Shown in pieces: positions 1 to 8,637 of a stretch of 64,000 nt of DNA. Within the stretch, counting starts at the first letter, position 1. Every line of letters begins with the position of its first letter. The stretch lies in contig NZ_KQ948875.1 of assembly GCF_001514215.1 (NCBI RefSeq), positions 1 through 64,000 of the forward strand, written 5' to 3'. Under the pieces are notes generated by a model that saw only the letters and a list, made by a program, of their open reading frames with translations, ran no database searches and was not told the origin of the DNA. The DNA is from Streptomyces bungoensis (GTDB lineage Bacteria; Actinomycetota; Actinomycetes; Streptomycetales; Streptomycetaceae). A program made the position numbers and the translations under genes.

Positions 1-13
1 AGTCCCGACCCGC

Positions 14-1381
14 ATGCAGCAGCGTCCCGGCATAGCAGGGCCTCCGCCCGGCTGCCCCGCCCACGGCAACGTCCAGCTCTACGGCCAGCAGTTCGGCTCC
101 GATCCCGACGCCCACTACGCGCACCTGCGCAGTCTCGGACCGAGCGCGCCGGTGGACATCGCCCCCGGGGTGGAGGTCGAGCTGGTCACCAGCTACGACG
201 CCGCCCTGTACATCCTGCAGAACCCCGCCTCGTTCGTCCGGGACTCGCGGCGCTGGCGCGCGCTGAACGAGGGACGCGTCCCGGAGGACAGCCCCGCGCT
301 GCCGATGATGGGCTACCGGCCCAACGCGCTGTTCAGCGACGGGGCGGCGCACGCCCGCCTGCGCCAGGCGGTCACCGACAGTCTGGCGACCGTCAACGAG
401 CTGCAGCTCGTCCGGCAGACCCAGCAGTCCGCCGACTACCTGATCAGCCGGTTCAGTTCGGACCGGCTCGGGCAGGCCGAGCTGATGGCCGAGTACGCCC
501 AGCCGCTGCCGCTGCTGGTCTTCAGCGACCTGTTCGGCTGCCCGCCGGAGATCGGTGACCGGGTCATCGTCGGCATCAGCGGCATCTTCGACGGCACGGC
601 CGGCGCGGACCAGGTGCTGGGCGAGGCGCTCGGCGAGCTGATCGCGCTCAAGCGGCGCCGCCCCGGCGACGACCTGACGACCCGTCTGATGGAGCACTCG
701 GCGCGGCTGTCCGACGAGGAGGTGCTGCACCAGCTCGTGACCCTGCTCTCGGGCGGCACCGCGCCGCTGTCGGCGACGATCGGCACCACCAGCGCACTGA
801 TCCTCGACGAGGACTGGCAGGCCGGACTGCCGGTCGAGGACGCGGTCACGCAGGCGCTGTGGAACTACGCGCCGATCGCGAACTACGCGGCCCACTACCC
901 CACCCACGACGTGGACCTGGGCGGCCGGACGCTGCGGGCGAACGACCCGGTGGTGATCTCCTTCGCGGCCGCCAACACCGATCCCCGGCTGGCCGAACAC
1001 CGCGAGCAGCTCAGCGCCAAGGCCCATCTGGCCTTCGGTGCCGGGCCGCACGCCTGCCCCGCCAAGGACCCGGCGTTCGTGATCGCCGTCACCGCGGTCG
1101 AGACCCTGCTCAACCGGCTGCCGGACGTCGAGGTGCGGCTGCCGTTCAAGGACCTGAGCTGGGTGCCGGCCCCGTGGAGCCGTTCCCTGGTGGCGCTGCC
1201 GGTCCGGTTCACGCCCCGCACGGTGACGCCGGCGCACGCACCGGCACCCGCACCGGAGCCGCAGCCCGCCGCGGCGGCCGCACAGCACCACCGCGCACCG
1301 GGTCACGCGGCGCAGCCGGGCGCGCACAAGGCCAAACCGGGACTGTTCAGCCGGTTCCTGGCGTGGACGAGGGGAGAGTGA
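14..1381 (+). CDS. Cytochrome P450 lacking the ExxR motif (CYP157-like), C-terminal extension
   Basis: P450-fold protein of 455 aa. The haem-thiolate loop is present as FGAGPHAC at residues 341-348, with Cys348 as the expected haem ligand. The K-helix ExxR pair is absent: the corresponding stretch reads TQALW at about residues 279-283. Known CYP157 proteins of Streptomyces likewise lack ExxR and usually belong to 'conservon' (cvn) operons next to a second P450; that arrangement is seen here. After the P450 fold (about residue 400) there is an Ala/Pro/His-rich linker and a short amphipathic tail ending GLFSRFLAW, perhaps a membrane-binding element (inference). Only 13 bases precede the start, so upstream cvn genes and the exact start cannot be judged. 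Substrate unknown. Confidence 0.88.
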   Translation: MQQRPGIAGPPPGCPAHGNVQLYGQQFGSDPDAHYAHLRSLGPSAPVDIAPGVEVELVTSYDAALYILQNPASFVRDSRRWRALNEGRVPEDSPALPMMGYRPNALFSDGAAHARLRQAVTDSLATVNELQLVRQTQQSADYLISRFSSDRLGQAELMAEYAQPLPLLVFSDLFGCPPEIGDRVIVGISGIFDGTAGADQVLGEALGELIALKRRRPGDDLTTRLMEHSARLSDEEVLHQLVTLLSGGTAPLSATIGTTSALILDEDWQAGLPVEDAVTQALWNYAPIANYAAHYPTHDVDLGGRTLRANDPVVISFAAANTDPRLAEHREQLSAKAHLAFGAGPHACPAKDPAFVIAVTAVETLLNRLPDVEVRLPFKDLSWVPAPWSRSLVALPVRFTPRTVTPAHAPAPAPEPQPAAAAAQHHRAPGHAAQPGAHKAKPGLFSRFLAWTRGE

Positions 1382-1477
1382 CGTAGGCAACTCCCGCGAC
1401 GCATAGTCATCTTGTATGTGTCAGCCGTGGGTGGGGTATGCATGGCGGCTGACACGGAAGATCAAAAAGGAGACGTC

Positions 1478-2725
1478 GTGGAGACTGCGATAACCCCGCC
1501 CTCGGACAGGCGATTCGCCGTCTCGCTCTTCGCACGGCTGCGAACGGCGCAGGGCCAGGCCAATCCCTTTCCGATCTACGCGGAGCTCCGGGCGCGGGGC
1601 GCGGTCGTCGCAGCACCCTGGGGAGGGCATCTCGTCACCGGCTTCGACCTGTGCGACCGGGTGCTGCGCAGCCGCGACTGGCTGGAACCGGACGCCCGCT
1701 GGCGGGAGCGGCAGGGGGACGGCACCCGCTGGACGGCGCCCTCGTCGCGGGAGATGAGCAGGACGCTCCCGGCGCTCAACCCGCCGGACCACACGCTGGT
1801 GCGGCGGTCGGCGGGCATGTTCGACCGCGCGTCGCTGGAGGAGCTGCGCGGCACGCTGAGCCGCGTCACGAGCCGGCTCCTCGACACGCTCGCCGAGCGG
1901 CTGCACGACGGCGAGGCGGACTTCAACGCCCTGGTCGGCGAGGAGCTGCCGGTCGCCGCGATCGGCCACTGGCTCGGGCTGCCGGCCGCCGATTTCCCGC
2001 GCCTGCGCGATCTCACCCACGACCAGGTCTTCACCCAGGAACTGCTGCCGTCGGCGAGCCAGTTGGCGCTGTCGGACGCGGCCACCGCGGAACTGCGCGG
2101 CTACTTCACCGACCTCGTGCGCCACCGGCGGGCCCATCCCGGGGACGACCCCGTCTCGCGGTGGATCACCGTGTGGGACGGCCTGGAGAGCGACCGCGAC
2201 AAGGCGGACGAGGCCGTCTACTTCCTGACGCTGTTCGTCCTGCTGGCGGCGCTGGAGACGACGTCCACCCTGCTGTCGACCATGACGCTGCTGCTGCTGG
2301 AGCACCCGCGGCAGTGGGAGTGGCTCAGCGTCCATCCCGACCTCGTGCCCGCGGCGGTCGAAGAAACGTTGCGCTACGACCCGCCCACCCACGTGATCAG
2401 CCGCGTCGCCTCCCGGGACTGCGTGCTGGGCGGTGCCGAGGTCCGCAAGGACGAGATGGTCCACCTCATGGTGGGCGCGGCCAACCGCGACCCGGCCCGG
2501 CACGAGGACCCCGAACTGTTCAACCTGCACCGCAGACCGGCCCACCTCGCCTTCAGCGGGGGCATCCACTACTGCCTCGGCGCGCCGCTGGCCCGCCTGG
2601 AGGCGCAGACCCTGCTCCACCAGCTGGTCCGGCGCTTCCCCCGCCTCACCCTCGTACGCCGGCCCACGTGGGCGCCCCGCGTGGCCTTCCGGCGCCTGCT
2701 GAACCTGGACGTCACCCTGTCATGA
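1478..2725 (+). CDS. Cytochrome P450 (canonical motifs, CYP154-like context)
   Basis: Monooxygenase-type P450, 415 aa from the GTG at 1478, chosen because AGGAG at 1468-1472 sits five bases upstream. An in-frame ATG at 1442 and TTG at 1412 have poorer sites. The I-helix oxygen-activation region reads AALETTS, the ExxR motif is intact within EETLR (E296/R299), and the haem loop is FSGGIHYCLG with Cys366. It lies 96 bp after the ExxR-less P450 and its stop overlaps the next start (ATGA), so the three genes are likely one transcript. In Streptomyces a canonical P450 paired with a CYP157 member is a recurring arrangement; calling this one CYP154 is inference. Substrate and redox partner are not visible. 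Confidence 0.9.
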   Translation: METAITPPSDRRFAVSLFARLRTAQGQANPFPIYAELRARGAVVAAPWGGHLVTGFDLCDRVLRSRDWLEPDARWRERQGDGTRWTAPSSREMSRTLPALNPPDHTLVRRSAGMFDRASLEELRGTLSRVTSRLLDTLAERLHDGEADFNALVGEELPVAAIGHWLGLPAADFPRLRDLTHDQVFTQELLPSASQLALSDAATAELRGYFTDLVRHRRAHPGDDPVSRWITVWDGLESDRDKADEAVYFLTLFVLLAALETTSTLLSTMTLLLLEHPRQWEWLSVHPDLVPAAVEETLRYDPPTHVISRVASRDCVLGGAEVRKDEMVHLMVGAANRDPARHEDPELFNLHRRPAHLAFSGGIHYCLGAPLARLEAQTLLHQLVRRFPRLTLVRRPTWAPRVAFRRLLNLDVTLS

Positions 2726-3498
2726 CCGACCTCGTCACCACCTCCCCCCACTTCCCGTACAAGGCGCTGCACGTCGAGCACGACGGGCCGGTGCTCCGGG
2801 TACGGCTCAGCCCCCCGGCGCAGGACGCCACGCTGGGCGTCGCCGCCCTCGACGACCTCGCCGCCCTGCTGCACAGCCTCCACGACCGCCCCGACATCCG
2901 GGTCCTGCTGCTGTCGGCCGACGGCGAGGACTTCTGCCTGGGCGCCGACCGGGGCGAGTACCAGGCCGCGCTGGCCGAGGACCCGACCGGTGCCGCGATG
3001 CGCCGGATCGCCGACAAGGCGTACCGCGTGTGTGACGCGCTGGAGAACACGCACGCGGTCACCATCGCCCGGCTGCACGGCAGGGTCATCGGCGCCGGTC
3101 TCGCGCTGGCCTCCTTCTGCGACCTGCGCGCGGGAGCCGACACCTGCCGCTTCCGCATGCCCGAGATCGGCATCGGCCTGCCCCCCGCCTGGGGCGGTGC
3201 CATGGGCCGGCTGATCGTGGAGGGCGGCGCCGCCCGGATCCGCGAACTCATGCTGACGTGCGAGACGTTCGACGCGGCCACCGCCCACCGCATCGGGCTG
3301 CTGCACAAGGTCGCGCCCCTCGACCGGCTCGACGCGACCGTGGCCGCCTGGGTCCGGCCCCTGGTCCGCCGCTCCCCCGAGGCCCTGACCCTCACCAAGC
3401 GCATGTTCGCGGGCCATTCCCGGGCCGCCCGCACCGCCGACGTGGCCATGCTCGACGCCCACCTGCTGACCGCGCAGCTCGGCCGGTCCCGCCCGTAG
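2722..3498 (+). CDS. Enoyl-CoA hydratase/isomerase family protein
   Basis: Crotonase-superfamily protein of 258 aa, translationally coupled to the upstream P450 by an ATGA overlap. Both oxyanion-hole segments are recognisable: FCLGAD near residues 71-76 and HGRVIGAGLAL near 118-128. The usual PE..GL.P..GG block is present with Glu148. These suggest a CoA-thioester substrate, but the family covers hydratases, isomerases and decarboxylases, so the reaction cannot be fixed. Linkage to two P450s suggests a small tailoring or lipid-modifying unit (inference). The following gene is convergent, 28 bp away, with no obvious terminator between them. Confidence 0.88.
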   Translation: MTDLVTTSPHFPYKALHVEHDGPVLRVRLSPPAQDATLGVAALDDLAALLHSLHDRPDIRVLLLSADGEDFCLGADRGEYQAALAEDPTGAAMRRIADKAYRVCDALENTHAVTIARLHGRVIGAGLALASFCDLRAGADTCRFRMPEIGIGLPPAWGGAMGRLIVEGGAARIRELMLTCETFDAATAHRIGLLHKVAPLDRLDATVAAWVRPLVRRSPEALTLTKRMFAGHSRAARTADVAMLDAHLLTAQLGRSRP

Positions 3499-3526
3499 CG
3501 GTGGCCGAGCGTCCGCGGGTGCGCGG

Positions 3527-5089
3527 TCAGTAGCTGGAACCCAGTGTCCGCGTCGTGTAGGCGCACTCGGTGTAGACGTAGCCCGGCCGGAGTTTCGCCG
3601 TGTCCGACGCGGGCGTGGCGGTGCTGTCCCCGTGCGGCTTGTGCAGGAAGTACGTGGTGCCGACCGGGAGGCTGAGCGTGCGGTGCGGGTAGTCCCTGCT
3701 GCCGGAGGAGCAGGGCTTGAAGCCGGGTCGGAGCGTGTCCACGAGCGCGTACGACCTGCAGCCGCCGCAGCCCTTGAGGGTGAAGCTGCCGGTGACCGGG
3801 CCGGTGTAGAGGACGGTCACGTCGTGCGGGCTGTCGTTCTTGACGGTGACCGTGATGCTGCCGCCGGAGGCGGTGGTGGGCAGCTTCTTCCCGGCGGCCG
3901 GCAGGGTCTGGGCGACCTCGGCGGCTATCGCGATCTTCTTGGCGCGGGCCCGGTCGCCGCCGTGCGCGCCGGAGGAGAGGTAGCCCTCCAGGGTCTTCTG
4001 GGCGGCCGCGAAGTCGCCGTCCCCGTACTGGGCGACGCCGCAGGCGTACTCCCCCGCGTCGCCGCTGCGGCCGGCCCGGTCGGCGGACACGGTCAGGTCG
4101 TCCGCCGCGTCGCCCGCCTTCCCGGACAGGTCGCGGATGCTGCCGCTCAGGTCGCGCAGCCGCGCGACGGCGCCGCACGGGTCGCCGCCGTGCACCGCCT
4201 TCTCGGCGTTCTTCACCCGGGCGTCGACGGCCGGTGCCACCTCGGCGGCGGGCGCGGACCGCGGGAAGGTGCCGAGCAGGTCGCCGAAGCGCGTGGGCCA
4301 GTCGTCGCCGCCCGCGTCCAGCGCGGCCGATCCGCACTCGTACAGCGAGGTGGCCAGGCGGTCGTCGGGCCACCGTGTCAGTGCGCCGAGGTCCTTCCCG
4401 GGCATGGTGCCCGGGACCGTGCGCAGGTACTTCAGCGGCTCTATGGCGTCGCAGTACCGCCGGTGCCCGTAGGCGACGCCGACCGTGGCGTAGTAGGTCC
4501 GCATGCGGTCGGGGACCCGGCCGGCCGCGCGGGAGCCGGCGTGGTGGACGGCGAGGTCCCGGTAGACCTCCAGGGCGTCGCGGTAGTCGGACCGCGCGGT
4601 GGCGAACGGCTGCCGGCCGGCCTCGGCGACCAGGCGGTCGGCGCGCTCGAGGCGGTCCAGGAGGGCCTGCTGCACGGCCTCCTCGTGCGCGTCGTCGTAC
4701 CAGAGCGCCCCGCTCGCCGGGACGGCCAGCAGCAGGACGCCCAGCAGCAGGGCGAGGGGCGCCCGGCCCGGCCAGGTGAGCCGGGTGCGCAGGGCGACGG
4801 CCGCGCCGTGCACGGCCGCGAGCAGCAGCAGGACGGCGTAGCCGGCGAGCGCGGCTCCCGGGACGCCGTCGGCGTCGGCGGGCAGGGCGACCAGCAGCAG
4901 GACGGCGGTGGCCGCCCAGCAGACCGCCATCGGGAGCCATCTGCGGACGAGCGCGTACCCGAGCCCGAGACCGCTCAGGTTCAGCACCGCGACCGCGGCC
5001 GCGCGCACACCGTCCGGCGGTGCGGGCGGCGGGGCCGACGGCATCGGCGGCACGAAGGCCGGGCTCGGACCGTACGGAAAACCGGACAT
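3527..5089 (-). CDS. Membrane protein with large cysteine-containing extracytoplasmic domain, function unknown
   Basis: A 520-aa protein starting at ATG 5089, preceded by a GGGGGAG site about six bases away. The N-terminus is proline-rich. Three or four hydrophobic segments follow (about residues 35-125), then a long soluble region presumably outside the membrane. That region has evenly spaced Cys residues in contexts such as YECGS, DPCGAV and YACGVAQYG, and helical spacing reminiscent of TPR-type solenoids. The final 130 residues look like a beta domain with a GCGGC motif. Cysteine pairing in the exported part is inference. No family name is recognised. It is convergent with the crotonase gene and divergent from a DedA gene. 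Confidence 0.75.
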   Translation of the reverse strand: MSGFPYGPSPAFVPPMPSAPPPAPPDGVRAAAVAVLNLSGLGLGYALVRRWLPMAVCWAATAVLLLVALPADADGVPGAALAGYAVLLLLAAVHGAAVALRTRLTWPGRAPLALLLGVLLLAVPASGALWYDDAHEEAVQQALLDRLERADRLVAEAGRQPFATARSDYRDALEVYRDLAVHHAGSRAAGRVPDRMRTYYATVGVAYGHRRYCDAIEPLKYLRTVPGTMPGKDLGALTRWPDDRLATSLYECGSAALDAGGDDWPTRFGDLLGTFPRSAPAAEVAPAVDARVKNAEKAVHGGDPCGAVARLRDLSGSIRDLSGKAGDAADDLTVSADRAGRSGDAGEYACGVAQYGDGDFAAAQKTLEGYLSSGAHGGDRARAKKIAIAAEVAQTLPAAGKKLPTTASGGSITVTVKNDSPHDVTVLYTGPVTGSFTLKGCGGCRSYALVDTLRPGFKPCSSGSRDYPHRTLSLPVGTTYFLHKPHGDSTATPASDTAKLRPGYVYTECAYTTRTLGSSY

Positions 5090-5315
5090 GACAGGCTCCC
5101 CCCGTTTCAACTGCGCCTGTACATCTGCGGATCGGACAGTGTAGGGCTCACCGGCAGGGGCCCGACAGGGGGTTTTGACGCCGGCCGCCGGCGGGTGCCG
5201 GTCACCGGCCGGGTCGGACGGGATGCTCCGGCTTGCGCCGGTGGCAGGGCGCCCGGGGCGGGGGCACGGGACACTTGAGGGACAGCGCCGGCGAGCGGGG
5301 CGGGAGGCGAGGGCG

Positions 5316-5969
5316 GTGATCGCTGTCGATCCGACGGACAGCGCCTCGCTGCTCGCTGCCTTCGGTGCGCTGGCCGTCCTGACGGTGATCTTCGCCGAGT
5401 CGGGTTTGCTGGTCGTCGGCTTCTTCCTGCCCGGGGACACGCTGCTGTTCCCGGCGGGCGTGCTGTGCGCCGCCGGCGCGGACCATCCCCCGCGGCTCCA
5501 GCTGTGGCAGGTGCTGCTGTGCGCGGCCGTGGGCGCGGTGGCCGGCGGGCAGGTGGGGTACGTGCTCGGTCGGCACGGCGGGCGGGCCCTGCTCGGGCGC
5601 ACCTCCAGCCGGCGCGTGAAGGAGGGGGCGGCGCGGGCCGAGCGGCTCCTGGCCCGCTACGGCTACGGCAAGGCGCTGGTCCTCGGCCGCTTCATCCCGA
5701 TGGTGCGGACGGTTCTGCATCCGGCGGCCGGTGCGCTGGGCGTGCCCGCGCGGCCCTTCACCGTCTGGCAGACCGTCGGCGGCCTGCTCTGGTCGCAGAG
5801 CCTCGTGCTCGCCGGGTACCTCCTCGGATCCTCGGTCTCCCACGTCGACGACTACCTGCTGCCGCTGGTCGCCGTGGTCGTCGCGCTCTCCCTGCTGCCC
5901 CTGCTGGCGGAGGCCCGCCGGACACGGCACGCCTCCCGCCGGGAGCGCTCCGGCCCCGACGGCGGCTGA
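5316..5969 (+). CDS. DedA family membrane protein
   Basis: Integral membrane protein of 217 aa, start GTG 5316 chosen for the GGGAGG at 5302-5307. It has the DedA/SNARE-associated layout: FAESGLLVVGFFLPGD early on, a G.....GY..GR segment, then the conserved FIPMVRT-P-AG block, and a C-terminal hydrophobic helix. DedA proteins are implicated in phospholipid flipping and membrane homeostasis. A second, diverged DedA gene lies at 38589. The last 20 or so codons lie inside the first unit of a degenerate tandem repeat that continues downstream, so the Arg-rich C-terminus may be a by-product of that duplication. Confidence 0.88.
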   Translation: MIAVDPTDSASLLAAFGALAVLTVIFAESGLLVVGFFLPGDTLLFPAGVLCAAGADHPPRLQLWQVLLCAAVGAVAGGQVGYVLGRHGGRALLGRTSSRRVKEGAARAERLLARYGYGKALVLGRFIPMVRTVLHPAAGALGVPARPFTVWQTVGGLLWSQSLVLAGYLLGSSVSHVDDYLLPLVAVVVALSLLPLLAEARRTRHASRRERSGPDGG

Positions 5970-6440
5970 CAGGACGGCTGCCCGAGGCCGCCGCACCCGC
6001 AGGAAGGCCCGCCCGGCCGCCGAAGCCACGCAGTCGCCGCTGACGACGGCCGCCCTGCGGGTGGGGGCGCGTCGCCGCCGGGCACGGCCTGGGCGTACCG
6101 CCCGTGGACGGATGGCGACACGCTCCCCCCGGCTTCCCCCATCGGCGGAAGGCCCGCCGCCCACGGCACGCCTCCCTCCGGGACCGCACCGGCCCCGACG
6201 GCCACACCTGCCGGAAGGCCCCGAGCACTCCACCCGTACGGAACCGGGGCCTGCCCGGCTCGCACCGTCCCGGGACCACGCAGTCACCGCTGACGGCGAC
6301 GGCCGACCTGCGGATGGACGCGCTCGTCGACGGCACGGCCTCGGCTGCTGCCCGGGGGCGGACGGCGACACGCTGTCCCTCCCGGCGGAGGCCCCCCGAG
6401 GCGGCGCGCCCCCGGCGGCCCCGTCATCCGGAGCCCATCG
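5907..6440. repeat. Degenerate tandem duplication, unit about 239 bp, about 2.2 copies
   Basis: Unit 1 runs about 5907-6144, unit 2 about 6145-6383, and a partial third unit begins at 6384. Matching blocks recur in the same order: the block around 5907-5962 recurs at 6145-6202, that at 6026-6062 recurs at 6276-6313, and that at 6110-6125 recurs at 6360-6375. Spacing varies by about 10 bp between blocks, so small indels have accumulated. Unit 1 includes the 3' end of the DedA gene. The remaining copies carry no convincing gene, and this 585-bp stretch otherwise only separates DedA from the hydrogenase operon. No transposase or terminal repeats seen. Confidence 0.7.
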
Positions 6441-6554
6441 CCTCCTCGCGTCCCCTGACCGGCCCAATGCCGGTCCGCCGGAGGGGCGAGCGGGCGTGAT
6501 GGGTGTGACCGTGGGGGAAGGGATGCCGCGGTGCACCGGTGGTGAGGAGGCGCA

Positions 6555-8105
6555 ATGGCTCGGACGGGCGGCGAGAGCGGCACGGCATGCGTGGCCGAGG
6601 CGGGCGGCGCGTCGGCGGACGAGGAGTCCGGCGACGTCTTCGCGCAGATGAGCGGCGTGGCCGACGCGGTCCTGTACGAGGGGTACCTGCTGTACCCGTA
6701 CCGCCGGTCCTCGGCCAAGAACCGCGTCCGCTGGCAGTTCGGGGTGCTGCTGCCCCGGGACTGGGTGGAGGCGGACGGGCCCGTCGTCCCGGGGGTGTCC
6801 GGCTCCGCCGACTCCTGGTACCAGCAGACCGAGTGCCTGGTGCGGGTGCGGCCGGGCGCGGTCGTCCGGGTGCGCGTGCGGTACCTGCAGCTCCAGCACA
6901 AGCAGGTGGAGGCGGCCGGTGCGGACGGCCGGTACGCGCCGGTGGAGTCGCTGCGGACGGACGACGGCACGACCCACCTGACCTTCGACGAGGCGGTGCC
7001 GCACGAGATCGGCATCGAGTGGCCCCTGGAGCAACTGCTGGGCGGTGCCTGCGGCGCCGCCTGCGGAGCGCCCGAGGGGATCCGGACGGAGCCGCTGCCC
7101 GGGGGCGCCGGGCGCGTCGTACGGCGGCGCGAGGAGGCCCGGGCGCGTACGACGGTCAGCGCCGAGCGGCTCACCGGCGACGTGTGCCGGCTGCGCGTGC
7201 GCACCGAGCACACCGGGCCCGCCCGGGACACCGGATGTACCCGCGCCGAGGCGCTGCGCCAGTCGCTGCTGGCCGCCCACACGCTGATCGGCGGCGACGG
7301 CGTGGAGTTCGTCTCGCTGATCGATCCGCCCACGGGCCTGCGCGAGCAGGTGCGCGGCTGCCGCAACGACTTCACGTTCCCGGTGCTCGGCGGCGGGCCG
7401 GAGGAGACCGGCGGGACCGGCCGGGTGGTGCTCTCCGCCCCGATCATCCTCCCGGACCGCCCCCAGGTGGCGCCGGAGAGCCCGGGCGATCTGCACGACG
7501 CGGCGGAGATCGACGAGATCCTGACGCTGCGCACGATGCTGCTGACGGACGAGGAGAAGGCCGAGGCCCGCTCCACCGACCCGCGGGCCGCACGGATCAT
7601 CGACCGGGTCGACACCATGCCCCCGGAGGTCTTCGCCCGGCTGCACGGCGCCATCCGCTCGATCGGCCCCGCGTCCCGGCGGCCGGCGCCCTCGCCGGAG
7701 CGGCCCGCGTGGTGGCGGGAGGGCGGCGACGACGGGCTGTCCCCGGCGACCGACACGGTGCTCGTCGGCGAGGTGGCCGTCGGCCGCGGCAGCCGGGTCC
7801 GGCTGCGCCCGCGCGCCCGCGGCGCCGACGCCCAGGACATGTTCCTGGCCGGACGGCCGGCCGAGGTGGCCGGGGTCTTCCACGACGTGGACGGCAGCGT
7901 GCACCTCGCGGTGACCGTGGACGACGACCCGGCCGCCGAACTGCACGGCTGGTACGGCCGCTTCCACTACTTCCGGCCCGACGAGCTCGAACCGCTGCCC
8001 CACGCGGACGGGCCGGGCCCGGCGCACGAACCCCGGCCGCAGTCCCCGCGGCCCCGACGTCCGGCCGGCCGGCCGGAGGAGGGACGGCCCTATGGACGCC
8101 CTTGA
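6555..8105 (+). CDS. Hydrogenase-operon accessory protein (516 aa), function unknown
   Basis: First gene of the hydrogenase structural operon; ATG 6555 follows a strong GAGGAGG at 6544-6550. The N-terminal half (about residues 30-270) is rich in beta-type and Arg/Val sequence, with GACGAACGA near residue 160. A middle segment (about 300-350) looks helical and charged. The C-terminal part (about 395-490) resembles a small beta domain found beside actinobacterial-type hydrogenases: a basic RLRPR stretch, then FLAG, AVTVDDDP and a final FxPDE.EPL. Similar proteins accompany group 1h hydrogenases, suggesting a role in assembly or electron transfer (inference). No catalytic motif seen. Overlaps the next gene by 14 bp. 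Confidence 0.75.
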   Translation: MARTGGESGTACVAEAGGASADEESGDVFAQMSGVADAVLYEGYLLYPYRRSSAKNRVRWQFGVLLPRDWVEADGPVVPGVSGSADSWYQQTECLVRVRPGAVVRVRVRYLQLQHKQVEAAGADGRYAPVESLRTDDGTTHLTFDEAVPHEIGIEWPLEQLLGGACGAACGAPEGIRTEPLPGGAGRVVRRREEARARTTVSAERLTGDVCRLRVRTEHTGPARDTGCTRAEALRQSLLAAHTLIGGDGVEFVSLIDPPTGLREQVRGCRNDFTFPVLGGGPEETGGTGRVVLSAPIILPDRPQVAPESPGDLHDAAEIDEILTLRTMLLTDEEKAEARSTDPRAARIIDRVDTMPPEVFARLHGAIRSIGPASRRPAPSPERPAWWREGGDDGLSPATDTVLVGEVAVGRGSRVRLRPRARGADAQDMFLAGRPAEVAGVFHDVDGSVHLAVTVDDDPAAELHGWYGRFHYFRPDELEPLPHADGPGPAHEPRPQSPRPRRPAGRPEEGRPYGRP

Positions 8106-8637
8106 GGTGCTGGCGCACGACCACCGGATGGTCGAGCAGCTGTTCCGCGACTACGACGCCGCCGCCTCCGACCGGCAGCGGCGCGGGGTGGTGGAGCTGC
8201 TGGTGCGCGAGCTGTCCCGGCACGCCGCCCTGGAGGAGATGCTCCTGTACCCGCTGGCCCGCAGGGTGCTCCCGGACGGTGAGCGGGAGATCGACGAGCA
8301 CCTGAGCGAGCACATGGGCGTGAAGAGGACGCTCGCCGAACTCGACGGGCTGGGCGAGGGCGACCGGCGTGCCGACGACCTCGTGGCCGAGCTGCGGCGC
8401 GAACTGACGGAGCACATCCAGGAGGAGGAGGTCGTCCTCATGCCCCTGCTGCGGGAGGCCGTCTCCCCCGAGGACCTGGACGAGCTGGGCGGGCTGATCG
8501 GCCGGGCCAGGCGGACGGCGCCGACGCGCCCCCACCCGCACGCCCCGGACCAGCCGCCCGCGCTGACCCTCGCGGCCCCCGTGGCCGCGGCCTACGACCG
8601 ACTCCGAGACCGAATGCAGCGGAGGCCGACGACATGA
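8092..8637 (+). CDS. Hemerythrin-like (HHE) domain protein
   Basis: A 181-aa four-helix HHE protein with the expected ligand pattern of a non-haem di-iron site: H9 and H11 in LAHDHR, RHAALEE on helix 2, EHLSEHMG on helix 3, and EHIQEEE on helix 4. A proline-rich linker and short basic C-terminal segment follow. HHE domains bind O2 or sense O2, NO or iron. It lies between the 516-aa protein and hhyS, with a 14-bp overlap upstream and an ATGA overlap downstream, so its synthesis is coupled to the hydrogenase. O2 protection or iron delivery during maturation is a reasonable inference. Confidence 0.85.
   Translation: MDALEVLAHDHRMVEQLFRDYDAAASDRQRRGVVELLVRELSRHAALEEMLLYPLARRVLPDGEREIDEHLSEHMGVKRTLAELDGLGEGDRRADDLVAELRRELTEHIQEEEVVLMPLLREAVSPEDLDELGGLIGRARRTAPTRPHPHAPDQPPALTLAAPVAAAYDRLRDRMQRRPTT

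Noticed and set aside
5970..6554. Small ORFs in the repeat region as genes
   Set aside because: No ribosome-binding sites, no motifs, and the frames are not kept between the repeat units.
5202..8027. Long minus-strand open frame of about 940 codons
   Set aside because: It is antisense to DedA, the repeat region and the hydrogenase accessory gene, with low-complexity Arg/Gly/Pro composition typical of GC-rich shadow frames.
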